Positions 1 to 7,490 of a DNA stretch of 64,000 bases are shown here, in pieces. The translations under genes were made by a program, and so were the position numbers. The notes beneath the pieces are model-generated. The model had not been told where the DNA came from, did not search any database, and was given only the letters and a program-made list of their open reading frames with translations. Every line of letters begins with the position of its first letter. Position 1 is the first letter of the stretch. The stretch covers positions 8,487 through 72,486 of the forward strand of contig JBBRPH010000024.1 of assembly GCA_038228295.1 (NCBI GenBank). Direction: 5' to 3'. This DNA comes from JAICKM01 sp038228295 (GTDB lineage Bacteria; Chloroflexota; Chloroflexia; QHBQ01; JAICKM01).

Positions 1-1005
1 GCGCTCTACACCGTCATCCGCGAGTACACGCACGAAGCCGGGGTGCGAAACCTGGAGCGCGAGATCGGCGCGGTCTGCCGCAAACTGGCCCGCAAAGTGG
101 TCGAAGGGCTGCCCGACGACCTCTCCCTCGATCCTGCTTCTAAAGAGAGCGGGGAGAACGCCTCCCTTACCTCTGTGACTACAGCCAATGGGCATAGCAA
201 CGGCGCAGGTAGCAACGGTCATAGCAACGGCGCAACGGTCAACGGCCACGGTCCTGACCCGACCCCTGTTGTGGGAGCGCCTCTAGACCCCGCACTACTC
301 CACCGGTCGCCGGTGGGCGCGCCGCAGCGGTTCGTGATCCGCGACCGGCAGCTGGCCGGCTATCTGGGACCGCCGCGCTACTCGTGGGGCGTAGCCGAGT
401 GTGAGGACGAGGTGGGCTTAGCGACGGGTGTCTCCTGGACGCCGATGGGCGGCGACACGATGGGCATCGAGGTGACGCTGATGGAGGGGCGCGGCAACCT
501 GCTGCTAACCGGGCAACTGGGTGATGTGATGAAAGAGTCGGCCCAGGCGGGGCTATCCTATGCACGCTCATGGGCCACACGCTACGGCATTGACCCGGCA
601 CGCTTCGAGAAGCTCGACATCCACGTCCATGTGCCTGCCGGAGCCATCCCCAAAGACGGCCCCTCAGCAGGCGTAACCATGACCACCGCGCTGATCTCCG
701 CCTTGACCCGCCGCCCGGTGCGCCGCGATGTGGCAATGACCGGCGAGATCACGCTGCGCGGCAAGGTGCTACCCATCGGCGGCCTCAAAGACAAGGTACT
801 GGCTGCGCACCGAGCCGGCATCCGCACGATGATCCTACCGCGCAAAAACGAGAAAGACCTGGTAGAAATTCCCGCGCATGTACGTCGCCGGCTCAAGTTC
901 GTGCCGGTAGACGACATGAGCGAAGTCCTCGACACAGCGCTACTACCCGATCCAGTGCGTCAGGCCGACCCGGAACTAGGCGCGCCGCCGCCTGCCGAAG
1001 CGTAA
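1..1005 (+). CDS. lon: ATP-dependent Lon protease, C-terminal part (5' end outside window)
   Basis: This open frame enters from the left edge in frame 1 and ends with TAA. The first residues are the end of the AAA+ lid (EYTHEAGVRNLEREIG), and the rest is the S16 protease domain. The catalytic serine lies in PKDGPSAGVTM (codon 664-666) and the partner lysine in GEITLRGKVLPIGG (codon 763-765), so the active-site dyad is intact. Lon degrades misfolded and regulatory proteins in the cytoplasm. Between lid and protease domain there is an insert of about 70 residues (roughly nt 110-330), rich in Asn, Gly, His and Ser (repeats such as NGHSNGAGSNGHSNG), not usual for Lon. A long hairpin follows the gene. 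Identity is secure; the N-terminal and ATPase parts cannot be judged. Confidence 0.95.
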   Translation, partial: ALYTVIREYTHEAGVRNLEREIGAVCRKLARKVVEGLPDDLSLDPASKESGENASLTSVTTANGHSNGAGSNGHSNGATVNGHGPDPTPVVGAPLDPALLHRSPVGAPQRFVIRDRQLAGYLGPPRYSWGVAECEDEVGLATGVSWTPMGGDTMGIEVTLMEGRGNLLLTGQLGDVMKESAQAGLSYARSWATRYGIDPARFEKLDIHVHVPAGAIPKDGPSAGVTMTTALISALTRRPVRRDVAMTGEITLRGKVLPIGGLKDKVLAAHRAGIRTMILPRKNEKDLVEIPAHVRRRLKFVPVDDMSEVLDTALLPDPVRQADPELGAPPPAEA

Positions 1006-1046
1006 TACGTGAAACGTGAGCCGGCGGGAGGGAACGTAGAGGCGCT

Positions 1047-1101
1047 GCGCCGGTAGCACGGGTAGTAGGGTTGCTGTCTCCTACCCCCGTGCTACCGGCG
1101 C
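1047..1101 (+). terminator. long hairpin after lon
   Basis: A near-perfect inverted repeat: the left arm begins GCGCCGGTAGCACGGG (1047) and the right arm ends CCCGTGCTACCGGCGC (1101). It lies between the lon stop and the stop of the opposing gene, so it may end transcription from both sides. It is followed by ACTCTTTGG, a weak T-rich tail. Confidence 0.7.
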
Positions 1102-1148
1102 ACTCTTTGGCAATACGCAGCGTGTTCATAGGCCGCGCTCTGTAGTGG

Positions 1149-1853
1149 TCAGACCAGTTCTAGCACCAAGTAGGTGCCTTGGGCCGTAGGCGCACCGGTT
1201 TGGAAGTAAGGGATGGCGGTGGGGTCGCCCATGAACAATTGATCGCCGCGCTGCAAGGGGTAAGCCGAGTCGGAGCGCAGATTGCGGACGGTACCGAAGT
1301 GGGCCAGCGGCACAAAATTAGAGCGGTCTCCCGGCTTTACCAGTGTGTCCTCTTCCGCGCCCGCACACGCGCGGATCGTCACCGCGCCGTCGGCGGCCAA
1401 GCCGAGGAAGCACTGGCTGCGGTGGACGAGATACTGCTTCTGGCCGTTGCTCTCAAACGGCTGCACCCATTGGCGCACATCCACATCTACGCCGGTGCCC
1501 GCCTCCAGGTTGGGCCGGCCTACCAGAAACTCGCCCACCGCCGTGATCGTGAACCCGTCGGCCGGGTCGGCGTGGCCGTTGCCGACGACAGCGAAGCGTG
1601 CACCGGCGGATTGCGGATTGTACGGTGAGGATTGCGCGTTCACGCCCGCAGGGGCCACGGGGGCCGCGTTCCTGAGCGTGGCGCTAGGATCGGGCGCATT
1701 CCAGGGCGGAGCCGGTGCGACCGGGGTTGCCACCTGGGGAGGCGGGGTGTAGCCGGCCTGGGCATCGGCAGCGGTCAGCAACCGCCCACAGTTCTCGCAA
1801 TACTTGCCGACCTCTTGCCCATCCGCGCCGCAATCGGGACATACGATCAACAC
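1149..1853 (-). CDS. zinc-ribbon protein with C-terminal FHA-like domain
   Basis: A 234-residue protein. Residues 1-25 form a zinc ribbon with two CxxC pairs (CPDCGADG...CENCGRLL). A Pro/Ala-rich linker of about 70 residues follows. The last ~135 residues look like a divergent FHA (phosphothreonine-binding) fold: FLVGRPN, then LVHRSQCFLGL, a strand AVTIRA, and LQRGDQLFMGD near the end, which match the GR...S/H-R...GD layout. The start is a GTG at 1853 preceded by GGAGGAAGAG. It is divergent from a PP2C-type phosphatase with 134 bp between them. FHA proteins and PP2C enzymes commonly act together in Ser/Thr phosphorylation signalling, so a joint role is inferred. No kinase gene is visible in the window. 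The FHA assignment rests on motif layout only. Confidence 0.7.
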   Translation of the reverse strand: MLIVCPDCGADGQEVGKYCENCGRLLTAADAQAGYTPPPQVATPVAPAPPWNAPDPSATLRNAAPVAPAGVNAQSSPYNPQSAGARFAVVGNGHADPADGFTITAVGEFLVGRPNLEAGTGVDVDVRQWVQPFESNGQKQYLVHRSQCFLGLAADGAVTIRACAGAEEDTLVKPGDRSNFVPLAHFGTVRNLRSDSAYPLQRGDQLFMGDPTAIPYFQTGAPTAQGTYLVLELV

Positions 1854-1955
1854 GGGTCTCTTCCTCCGTCCACTGGTCCACTGCTGGGGATGTCAGGCCA
1901 ATCTCTGCCGTCATGTACGTAACGGCGACCACCGGGTTGCACCGCCATTATACTG

Positions 1956-1961
1956 TATAAT
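1956..1961 (+). promoter_or_regulatory. candidate -10 box for the PP2C gene
   Basis: TATAAT lies 27 bp upstream of the phosphatase start codon, in the divergent intergenic region. A TTGCAC hexamer is present but only 13 bp away, so no convincing -35 is seen. Confidence 0.4.
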
Positions 1962-1987
1962 AGCCTCTATGCGACAAGGAGATCTCG

Positions 1988-2920
1988 ATGCCTGACCAAC
2001 CGACCTTACGGATCTGGGCCAAAAGCGTGCCCAGCCTGACCCACCCTGCGCGCGATGAAGATCTGGCCTGGACAGCCCCCAATCAGGGGGCTGTCGCTAC
2101 CGTAGACGGCATGGGCAGCGCCCGCCGCCGCGTGGCCGGCGGCGAGATCGGCGGCGAACACGCGGCGGCGTTGATCGGCGAAACGCTGACCGCCTACCTG
2201 GGCGAGGTGCCGCTCACCGTGGCGGTGGGGACGGCCCGCGACCTGTTGTGCGCGGCGGTGGAGGCGGCGGGCAAGCGCATCTTCCACGAGTTGAACGCCG
2301 ACGGTGTAATCCCACCCGAGCAGATCCCTGCCGGCAAGACCGCCGAAGATGTGATGGTCGCCGCCGTGATGACCGCCGCCGTGATCTGCGAGAACGGGCG
2401 GCGCGCCGTCATCAGCCAGAACGGCGACACGCGCGCCTACCTCTATTCGGGCAGCGATCTGCTGCTGCTTACTGAGGATCAGGATGCGGTACAGTCGGAT
2501 GTGGAGGCCGGAGTGCTGACGGCCGATGCGGCCTACGATTTGCAAGCCGCGCTCGACACCTTCAACGGACGCGACCTGGGCAAACTGGATCCCACGGCGC
2601 GCCGCTATTTCGCCCGCCGGAACTTGGTCTTCGGTCAAGTCGGCGACTGCGCCGCGCCGCCACCGCCCGCGCTGACGGTGATCCAACTGCGCCCCAACGA
2701 TTTGCTGCTGCTATGCAGCGACGGTGTGTACGGCAACCTAACGCAGGACGAGATCACCGCCGGCATGAGCGCGATGGACCCCGCCGCCACGCTGGTGGAT
2801 CGTGCCGTGGCGCGCTCGGCGGAACGTGCATTGCCCGACCCCGCCGACCTCAGTCGCCCTTACAATTATCGCGCCCATCAGGACGATGTGACGGCGGTGG
2901 TGGTGCGGGTCGAATGGTAA
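1988..2920 (+). CDS. PP2C-family (PPM) serine/threonine phosphatase
   Basis: A 310-residue protein with AAGGAG eight bases before its ATG. The metal-binding motifs of PPM phosphatases are present in order: an acidic pair near the start (HPARDEDLAW), VATVDGMGSARR (the DGxG motif), VISQNGDTRAYLY, LLLLCSDGVYG and HQDDVTAVVVRV at the C-terminus. The enzyme should remove phosphate from Ser/Thr in proteins using Mn2+ or Mg2+, in the cytoplasm, as no signal peptide or membrane segment is seen. It is divergent from a zinc-ribbon/FHA-like gene, which supports a place in a phospho-signalling switch. An alternative is a PP2C-like domain acting on an anti-sigma antagonist. It is somewhat longer than typical bacterial PP2Cs (about 240-250 residues). 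Confidence 0.88.
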   Translation: MPDQPTLRIWAKSVPSLTHPARDEDLAWTAPNQGAVATVDGMGSARRRVAGGEIGGEHAAALIGETLTAYLGEVPLTVAVGTARDLLCAAVEAAGKRIFHELNADGVIPPEQIPAGKTAEDVMVAAVMTAAVICENGRRAVISQNGDTRAYLYSGSDLLLLTEDQDAVQSDVEAGVLTADAAYDLQAALDTFNGRDLGKLDPTARRYFARRNLVFGQVGDCAAPPPPALTVIQLRPNDLLLLCSDGVYGNLTQDEITAGMSAMDPAATLVDRAVARSAERALPDPADLSRPYNYRAHQDDVTAVVVRVEW

Positions 2921-3278
2921 AACGTGAAACGTGAAACCTATTGTGTCGTGCGCGCTGCATCGTGCAGTTTCACGCATCTTACAACCCCCCCCGCACGTTT
3001 TATGTAAGCAGCTAGGAGCGGTTACGAGCGCTATTCTGTTGTGACTTCGACCCTCTTTTAGCGCTTGCTGGAGAGCCTGCTGCCCGTCTATCCGGGCTTC
3101 TTTGCCGGTTTCCCACTCTACATCGGCGCGAGCGAAATTTTGCCCGAAGCGCACAGCAAGGGCAGCAGTGCTTTTGCTGTGCTGCGCATCGTGCTAGGTA
3201 CGGCTTTCGTCTTTATGGTCACCCGCGTCACTTGATCTGCCGCCACACTTTGCGCGCCACCTACGCCCACCTACACCA
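2921..3278. other. intergenic region holding the ZIP remnant
   Basis: After the phosphatase stop there is a short repeated motif (AAAACGTGAAACGTGAAAC) that also occurs in related form after lon and after secF. The middle holds the ZIP remnant listed separately. No promoter or RNA gene is evident in the rest. Confidence 0.5.
3062..3235 (+). pseudogene. remnant of a ZIP-family metal transporter (C-terminus only)
   Basis: A frame of 57 codons directly follows an in-frame TAG (3059-3061) and ends in TGA. It reads RLLESLLPVYPG, FFAGFPLYIGASEILPEAH and AFAVLRIVLGTAFVFMVTRV. The LYIGASEILPEAH stretch followed by a last membrane helix is typical of the C-terminal end of ZIP (zinc/iron permease) transporters. 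There is no start codon at the proper place and no upstream coding sequence for the other transmembrane helices. I infer a decayed gene whose first three quarters were lost. The codon pattern remains protein-like, so the loss may be recent. Confidence 0.6.
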
Positions 3279-3683
3279 CTAGGCGAAGTCGTAATCCAGC
3301 GTAGTCGCGGCGCTATGCTCGTCCTCGGCGGACGGTCCGTAGCCGCCACTGCCGCGCAGCCCGCGCAGTTCACCGGTTGCCGAGCCAGGCACCACGGTCC
3401 AACCGGCCCGTGCCACTCCATCGGCATATTGACCCTGAGCTTGTAACACGAAGCTGCCGCTTCGCTCACCCAGTCGCCCGACAATGCGCGTCAGGCTGCT
3501 GTATGTCACCGGTCCGTCCTCGCTGTAGGCCATCAGGGTTTCGGTGTGGCTGGTGCCGGCCAAGTCGCCCGTGAACACTTCGGTAATGATGGCATGAGTT
3601 AGCTTGGCGGTGCCTTCCTGCTCGGCGCAGGGGTGTTCATTCCAACTTTGGACCTTAAATAATCCGGTCGCGTGTGTGCTCAT
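3279..3683 (-). CDS. DUF3224 domain protein
   Basis: A 134-residue protein that fits the DUF3224 family along its whole length: an opening THATGLFKVQSWNEHP, the core LTHAIITEVFTGDLAGTSHTE, then GRLGERSGSFVLQAQGQYAD and a Gly-rich strand GELRGLRGSGGY. The family folds as a small beta-barrel related to allene-oxide-cyclase-like proteins, and its biochemical role is unknown. The start is set by AGGAGGG seven bases before the ATG. It is cytoplasmic by sequence and appears monocistronic, facing the ZIP remnant. Confidence 0.85.
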   Translation of the reverse strand: MSTHATGLFKVQSWNEHPCAEQEGTAKLTHAIITEVFTGDLAGTSHTETLMAYSEDGPVTYSSLTRIVGRLGERSGSFVLQAQGQYADGVARAGWTVVPGSATGELRGLRGSGGYGPSAEDEHSAATTLDYDFA

Positions 3684-3829
3684 GTAGCCCTCCTGCTATG
3701 GATGAACCCGGCGCCCGACTGCGCCGGATAGAACAAATATACTAGAATAGAGGTGCCGGGTCAAGCGGGATAAGGAGGGATGTTCTTAGGATTCTCTTAT
3801 AGTGCCGCTCTGATCCTTTATACGACTCT

Positions 3830-3847
3830 TATAGCGCTTGCGCTATA
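3830..3847. promoter_or_regulatory. 18-bp perfect palindrome upstream of the tandem membrane genes
   Basis: TATAGCGC-TT-GCGCTATA lies 48 bp before the start codon at 3896. Its right half overlaps a possible -10 (TATACT). The position suits an operator for a dimeric repressor. This is inference from symmetry and location only. Confidence 0.35.
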
Positions 3848-3895
3848 CTGCGGATAGACCACTACAAGCCGCCCTATGGAGAAAGCAGGTGCGCG

Positions 3896-4531
3896 ATGAA
3901 TCCTTTGCCGTATGAAGAGTACATAATCTCTACCCCATTGGCGCCTGCTGCTATTGCGATGAGCCTGGCACGCCGGGTGCGCCCGCAAGTATGGGGCAAC
4001 CGCTGGAGCAGCGGCGCACCCTATGAAGGCACGGTTGGCCCCACTAGTTTTCTGATCCAGCGGATAACTCCCTGGTACAGCAAAGCACGGCCCCTGCTGA
4101 TCCTGGGTGAGGTACAGCCGAGCGGCCTGGGCAGCCGCATCCGGGTGACGCTGCGGCCCGATTGGACCCAAGTGCTGGGGCTGCTGGTCGTCTTCACGGT
4201 CTGGCCCGCATTTGTGGTCTGGCGCTTCAGCAGCCTCGCGGCTTATGTGCCGATCCTGCTGCTGGTGGCCTACCTCAGCGTCTACCTATCCTTCCAGTGG
4301 GATGCACGCAAGGCCAAAGCCTTCCTCGCCGACGCGCTGGCCGGCGCGTCGGCTGATTATGACGCGCCGGCACCGACTTTCGCATCCCGCCCCGCCGGCA
4401 CTGCGGCGGCCGATCCGTGGAGCGCCGGCGTTCCCGAGTCGTCGGGCTACGGCTGGTCCAGCAGTCCGCCGCCGGCTCCCGATCCCAGTGATCATGAGAC
4501 GCAACGCCTGCCCCCGGCAGTCCGCCGGTAA
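3896..4531 (+). CDS. uncharacterised membrane protein, paralogue A
   Basis: A 211-residue protein of unknown function. The N-terminal 90 residues are soluble and carry the motif GAPYEGTVGPTSFLIQRI; two hydrophobic helices follow at about residues 95-115 and 118-138, and the last 70 residues are Pro/Ser-rich and likely disordered, ending DHETQRLPPAVRR. The next gene encodes a related protein with the same plan, including a similar QRLP motif near its end, so these are tandem duplicates. Both resemble a widely distributed family in which a PYEG...F.I.R...Y pattern precedes two membrane helices; I know of no assigned function. The start is supported by AGGTG near the ATG, and a palindrome sits upstream. 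Confidence 0.75.
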   Translation: MNPLPYEEYIISTPLAPAAIAMSLARRVRPQVWGNRWSSGAPYEGTVGPTSFLIQRITPWYSKARPLLILGEVQPSGLGSRIRVTLRPDWTQVLGLLVVFTVWPAFVVWRFSSLAAYVPILLLVAYLSVYLSFQWDARKAKAFLADALAGASADYDAPAPTFASRPAGTAAADPWSAGVPESSGYGWSSSPPPAPDPSDHETQRLPPAVRR

Positions 4532-4551
4532 GTGGAGACGGGAGGCCGACC

Positions 4552-5268
4552 GTGCGCTTTATACCCTACGACTATTTCACGCTGGAAACAGGCTTGTCGC
4601 CGCAAGAGGTCCATACGCGGCTGGCTGCCCAAGTGCGCCCGGAAGCGTGGTTGAACAGCCGGCGCGCCGGCGCGCCGTATGAAGGCTGGGTGCGGGCCGA
4701 CGACTTCCAGATCAACCGGGTGATTGGCTACCACAACAGCTTTCTGCCGATTATTCACGGGCAAATCCGCCCTGCTGCGAAGGGGACAAGTGTCGAGGTG
4801 GTGATGCAGATGCAGTGGTGGGTGATTGCCTTCGAGAGCGTTTGGGCGGGTCTGCTATTACTTTCTAGCCTAGCGGCACTGTGTAGCGGCCTAAGCGGTC
4901 AGCGTTCGCCGGCGCTGTGTATGCCAGGTGTCATGCTGCTGGTTGGCTACGCGATGTGCACTATCGGCTTTCAGGTGGAAGCCCAGCAGACCCAGCAGTT
5001 CTTGTATGATCTACTGGCTCGCGGTGGAGCCGGCGTGGCCCCCGCCACCGTACCGCCAACTAACCCGACCCAGGCTACTTCGCCCCCTATTGTCCCTGTG
5101 TGGTCCAACCCGCAGTCGATCCAACGCCTGCCGCGTCGGTGGGTCGGCGGCACGCCTGAAACGCAGCGCTACGGCAGGGGCGTGGAGGCAACCCCACTAC
5201 GGACGCCTGCTAGAGACGAGGGGATAGAGCAGGCGACGCAGCGGCTACCGTGGGAGGGACCGGGTTAG
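4552..5268 (+). CDS. uncharacterised membrane protein, paralogue B
   Basis: A 238-residue protein that starts at GTG with GGGAGG upstream, 20 bp after the previous stop, so the two genes are probably cotranscribed. It shares the plan of its neighbour: GAPYEGWVRADDFQINRV, then YHNSFLPIIHGQIRP, two hydrophobic segments (about residues 90-112 and 120-140) and a Pro-rich tail with two QRLP motifs. The shared N-terminal motif and the gene order show tandem duplication followed by strong divergence, as only scattered positions match outside the motif. The function is unknown; membrane attachment is the only safe prediction. Confidence 0.75.
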   Translation: MRFIPYDYFTLETGLSPQEVHTRLAAQVRPEAWLNSRRAGAPYEGWVRADDFQINRVIGYHNSFLPIIHGQIRPAAKGTSVEVVMQMQWWVIAFESVWAGLLLLSSLAALCSGLSGQRSPALCMPGVMLLVGYAMCTIGFQVEAQQTQQFLYDLLARGGAGVAPATVPPTNPTQATSPPIVPVWSNPQSIQRLPRRWVGGTPETQRYGRGVEATPLRTPARDEGIEQATQRLPWEGPG

Positions 5269-5336
5269 TGCGCTCACTGCGGCAGCATTAGCCGGCAGCC
5301 GGGCGTGAGGTGCCGCAGCGTGCCGGCGATTTCGCT

Positions 5337-5888
5337 CTAAGCCCGTGATACAGGCTGGTAGGAAAGAATAACGATGCCGGAACTCAAGGTCTTTGTCTCC
5401 AGTAAGCGTAGCGTTGTCATCGCGCTTCCTGCACGGAAGAGCCGCTTGCCGTTCCCTACTACCACCGGATAGACCATGAGCCGATACTCATCAATGAGGT
5501 CGTGGTGCATCAATGTGTAGACCAGATCGGCACTACCGGCGAGCAAAATGTCTTGTCCCGGCTGCTGTTTCAATTGGGACACGGCTTCGGCAACATTCTC
5601 CTTGATCAGTCGGGAATTATTCCACGCCACCTCGGTCAGGGTTGTGGACACCACGAACTTGGGGAGGCTGTTCATCCGATCCGCAAACCCTTCTGCATCT
5701 GTCATGGAGGGCCAGGCCGCAGCAAATCCTTGATAGGTCACACGCCCCAGCAGCAGCGCGTCACTCGCAAATAGTTCATCGAATTTAAACTTCGCGGCTG
5801 CTTCATTCCAGAATTGGAAGGACCATTTATTGGGCGCTCCCATAACGCCGTCCAGGGTCACGTATTCCGTTGCAATAACTTTTCTCAT
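5337..5888 (-). CDS. dihydrofolate reductase/RibD C-terminal domain protein
   Basis: A 183-residue protein starting MRKVIATEYVTLDGVMGAPN, with AAGGAAG before this ATG; an upstream in-frame TTG is less likely. LLLGRVTYQGFAAAWP, KFVVSTTLTEVAWNNS, DILLAGSADLVYTLMHHDLIDEY and YPVVVGNGKRLF are hallmark motifs of the RibD_C/YyaP-YwjB group, which shares the DHFR fold and is expected to bind NAD(P)H. The substrate is unknown; these are stand-alone reductase-like proteins, not the bifunctional riboflavin enzyme. It is the last gene of a minus-strand group with a 35-residue ORF and DUF2277 just upstream. Confidence 0.88.
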   Translation of the reverse strand: MRKVIATEYVTLDGVMGAPNKWSFQFWNEAAAKFKFDELFASDALLLGRVTYQGFAAAWPSMTDAEGFADRMNSLPKFVVSTTLTEVAWNNSRLIKENVAEAVSQLKQQPGQDILLAGSADLVYTLMHHDLIDEYRLMVYPVVVGNGKRLFRAGSAMTTLRLLETKTLSSGIVILSYQPVSRA

Positions 5889-5908
5889 GTTCAACTTCCT
5901 TTGGTTGC

Positions 5909-6016
5909 CTATGCGCAGCCGCAGCTGTCCACCATTGCGGCTAACTGTTCGGCGGTGGCTTCGTTTCTCAGCGGCAAAGCCTCGGGCAGAAGCCGTGTCG
6001 GGTGATTCCTTTGCAT
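5909..6016 (-). CDS. 35-residue ORF with Cys-rich C-terminus
   Basis: This frame starts at ATG (6014-6016), reads MQRNHPTRLLPEALPLRN and ends with EQLAAMVDSCGCA and TAG. It fills the gap between the DUF2277 gene (33 bp upstream) and the RibD-like gene (20 bp downstream) on the same strand. A GGTGGAG lies about 12 bases before the ATG, a rather long spacing. The composition is protein-like (amphipathic, one EQLAAMV helix) and the CGC ending is distinctive. It could be a small functional protein, a peptide precursor, or the surviving tail of a lost gene. No function is assigned. Confidence 0.45.
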   Translation of the reverse strand: MQRNHPTRLLPEALPLRNEATAEQLAAMVDSCGCA

Positions 6017-6049
6017 TAGGCCGGCGGCTCCACCAGGAACCATACCTGT

Positions 6050-6319
6050 TTAGTGGCCGAATCTTTGAACACTGCGGGCCTTCGCTTTAGCGGCCTCTTC
6101 CTGACGATTCTTCGGCACGGCCGTAGATTCGAGCGAAGCAAGCAGCCGCCCCGCGATCCCGGCGATCTCGGCGGTGGCGGCAGCAAAGGCAACCTCGTTC
6201 ACTGCGGATGGTTTGTTAAAGCCGCTGATCTTCCTTACAAACTGTAGTGCGGCGGCATGAATCTCGGTCTCAGTGGCCGGTGGTTCAAAGTTGAATAGCG
6301 GTCTGATGTTTCTACACAT
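6050..6319 (-). CDS. DUF2277 family protein
   Basis: An 89-residue protein beginning MCRNIRPLFNFEPPATE, which is diagnostic for DUF2277; the core ALQFVRKISGFNKPS and the closing KAKARSVQRFGH also match. Family members are short cytoplasmic proteins of unknown function with a conserved N-terminal Cys-Arg-Asn. The full family length is present. It precedes the 35-residue ORF and the RibD-like gene on the same strand, so the three may be cotranscribed. The Shine-Dalgarno is weak (GGCGGG). Confidence 0.88.
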   Translation of the reverse strand: MCRNIRPLFNFEPPATETEIHAAALQFVRKISGFNKPSAVNEVAFAAATAEIAGIAGRLLASLESTAVPKNRQEEAAKAKARSVQRFGH

Positions 6320-6496
6320 CCCAAAACCCGCCGCATACCGTGTTCTTTTGCAGCATAGATGTGCTCCTTCCTATGACAGAGAACCAGCGGAATCCGGCCC
6401 AGTAGCCGGTGGGGATTGGGCAACGGTCACACCCAGGTTATTGGAAGATTGGCTCAGAAAGCGGAACCCAAATTTCGCAACCACATGGGCCGCCGG

Positions 6497-7159
6497 TTAG
6501 CCGGCGGGGTAGGATTGGGCGAGTTTAGCCTCCAGTCCAGCCTTAATAGTAGGCCATTCGGCATCAAGGATGCTGAAATAAACCGTGTGGCGGATTCGAC
6601 CGCTCTTCGTGATCACATGGTTGCGGAAGATCCCTTCCTGGGTGGCACCCAGCCGAAGGATCGCATTACGCGAGCGCGTGTTGAGGAGATCGGTCTTGAG
6701 CTCCACACGCAAGCAGCCGAGCGCCTCGAAGGCGTGGCGCAGTAGGAGGTACTTGGCCGCCGTGTTGACCGGCGTCCGTTGCCAGGGGCCGGCGACCCAG
6801 GTCCAGCCGATCTCCACATGACGGTTGGCCCGGTCAATGTTGCCAAATCGTGTGCTGCCGATCACACGCCCCGTAGCCGTCTCGACAGTAGCAAAGGGCA
6901 AGATGGTGCCTGCGTCCTGACCCTGTAGTGCCGTTTCGATATAGGCGCGCATCTCGTCAGCCGTTTGGACCGGCTGAGGAATCCAGCGCCAGAGATCGGG
7001 ATCTAAGCCCACCGCACACAAGCCGGCATGGTGGGCCTGCGTCAGCGGCTCCAGCCGCACCCAGGGGCTTTCCAGCGTCACCGGTGTCACAGCCGGCAGG
7101 GCAGAGGGGATGGGCACATGGCGATCACGATCTAAGGTCTCTTCAGCTATCTCGGGCAT
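6497..7159 (-). CDS. GNAT-family N-acetyltransferase (RimJ/RimL-like)
   Basis: A 220-residue protein with GGAGG nine bases before the ATG. It carries the elements of the RimJ/RimL type GNAT domain: VRLEPLTQAHHAGL at the start, FATVETATGRVIGSTRFGNID, HVEIGWTWVAGPWQRTPVNTAAK (acetyl-CoA loop region), LLLRHAFEALGCLRVELKTD and NTRSRNAILRLGATQEGIFR. These enzymes transfer acetyl groups from acetyl-CoA to N-terminal amines of proteins or to small molecules. The specific substrate cannot be read from sequence. It is 177 bp upstream of DUF2277 on the same strand. Confidence 0.88.
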   Translation of the reverse strand: MPEIAEETLDRDRHVPIPSALPAVTPVTLESPWVRLEPLTQAHHAGLCAVGLDPDLWRWIPQPVQTADEMRAYIETALQGQDAGTILPFATVETATGRVIGSTRFGNIDRANRHVEIGWTWVAGPWQRTPVNTAAKYLLLRHAFEALGCLRVELKTDLLNTRSRNAILRLGATQEGIFRNHVITKSGRIRHTVYFSILDAEWPTIKAGLEAKLAQSYPAG

Positions 7160-7478
7160 GATGGGAGTCCTCCTCAGATGCGGAAAATGTGATGCTTCCT
7201 GCGCGATATACTACTATAGCACTCTTGCCCGGTTGCTGCAAAACCTTGTACAACAGAGAATTGAACCGACCCACCCGGACAGCGTTTCCTCTAGCGTGTT
7301 AGCTATGGCCCAGTCGTAGCACCTGAACGATAGCAGAGACGCTGTTGCCCAGCTTAACCCTCGCCCGGCCGTGTATACGTCACGGCCGGCCTTGTTAGCA
7401 CGCCGGACCAGGAACCCGAAACCGACCCGGTAGTAGACTGGCTTCCTTGACAAGCAGTCGCCAAGTGAGTAAAGTACG
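7160..7478. other. intergenic region upstream of the T-box unit
   Basis: About 320 bp without a supported gene. It holds the presumed promoter of the acetyltransferase on the minus strand and a small GGCCG/CGGCC inverted repeat near 7370-7392. A frame of about 124 codons on the minus strand is open here but has no recognisable domain. Confidence 0.4.
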
Positions 7479-7484
7479 TATAAT
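7479..7484 (+). promoter_or_regulatory. -10 element of the T-box transcript
   Basis: TATAAT is placed so that transcription would start near 7491, just before the first T-box stem. A TTGACA at 7447-7452 is 26 bp upstream, too far for a standard pair, so the -35 is unresolved. Confidence 0.5.
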
Positions 7485-7490
7485 TCGATA

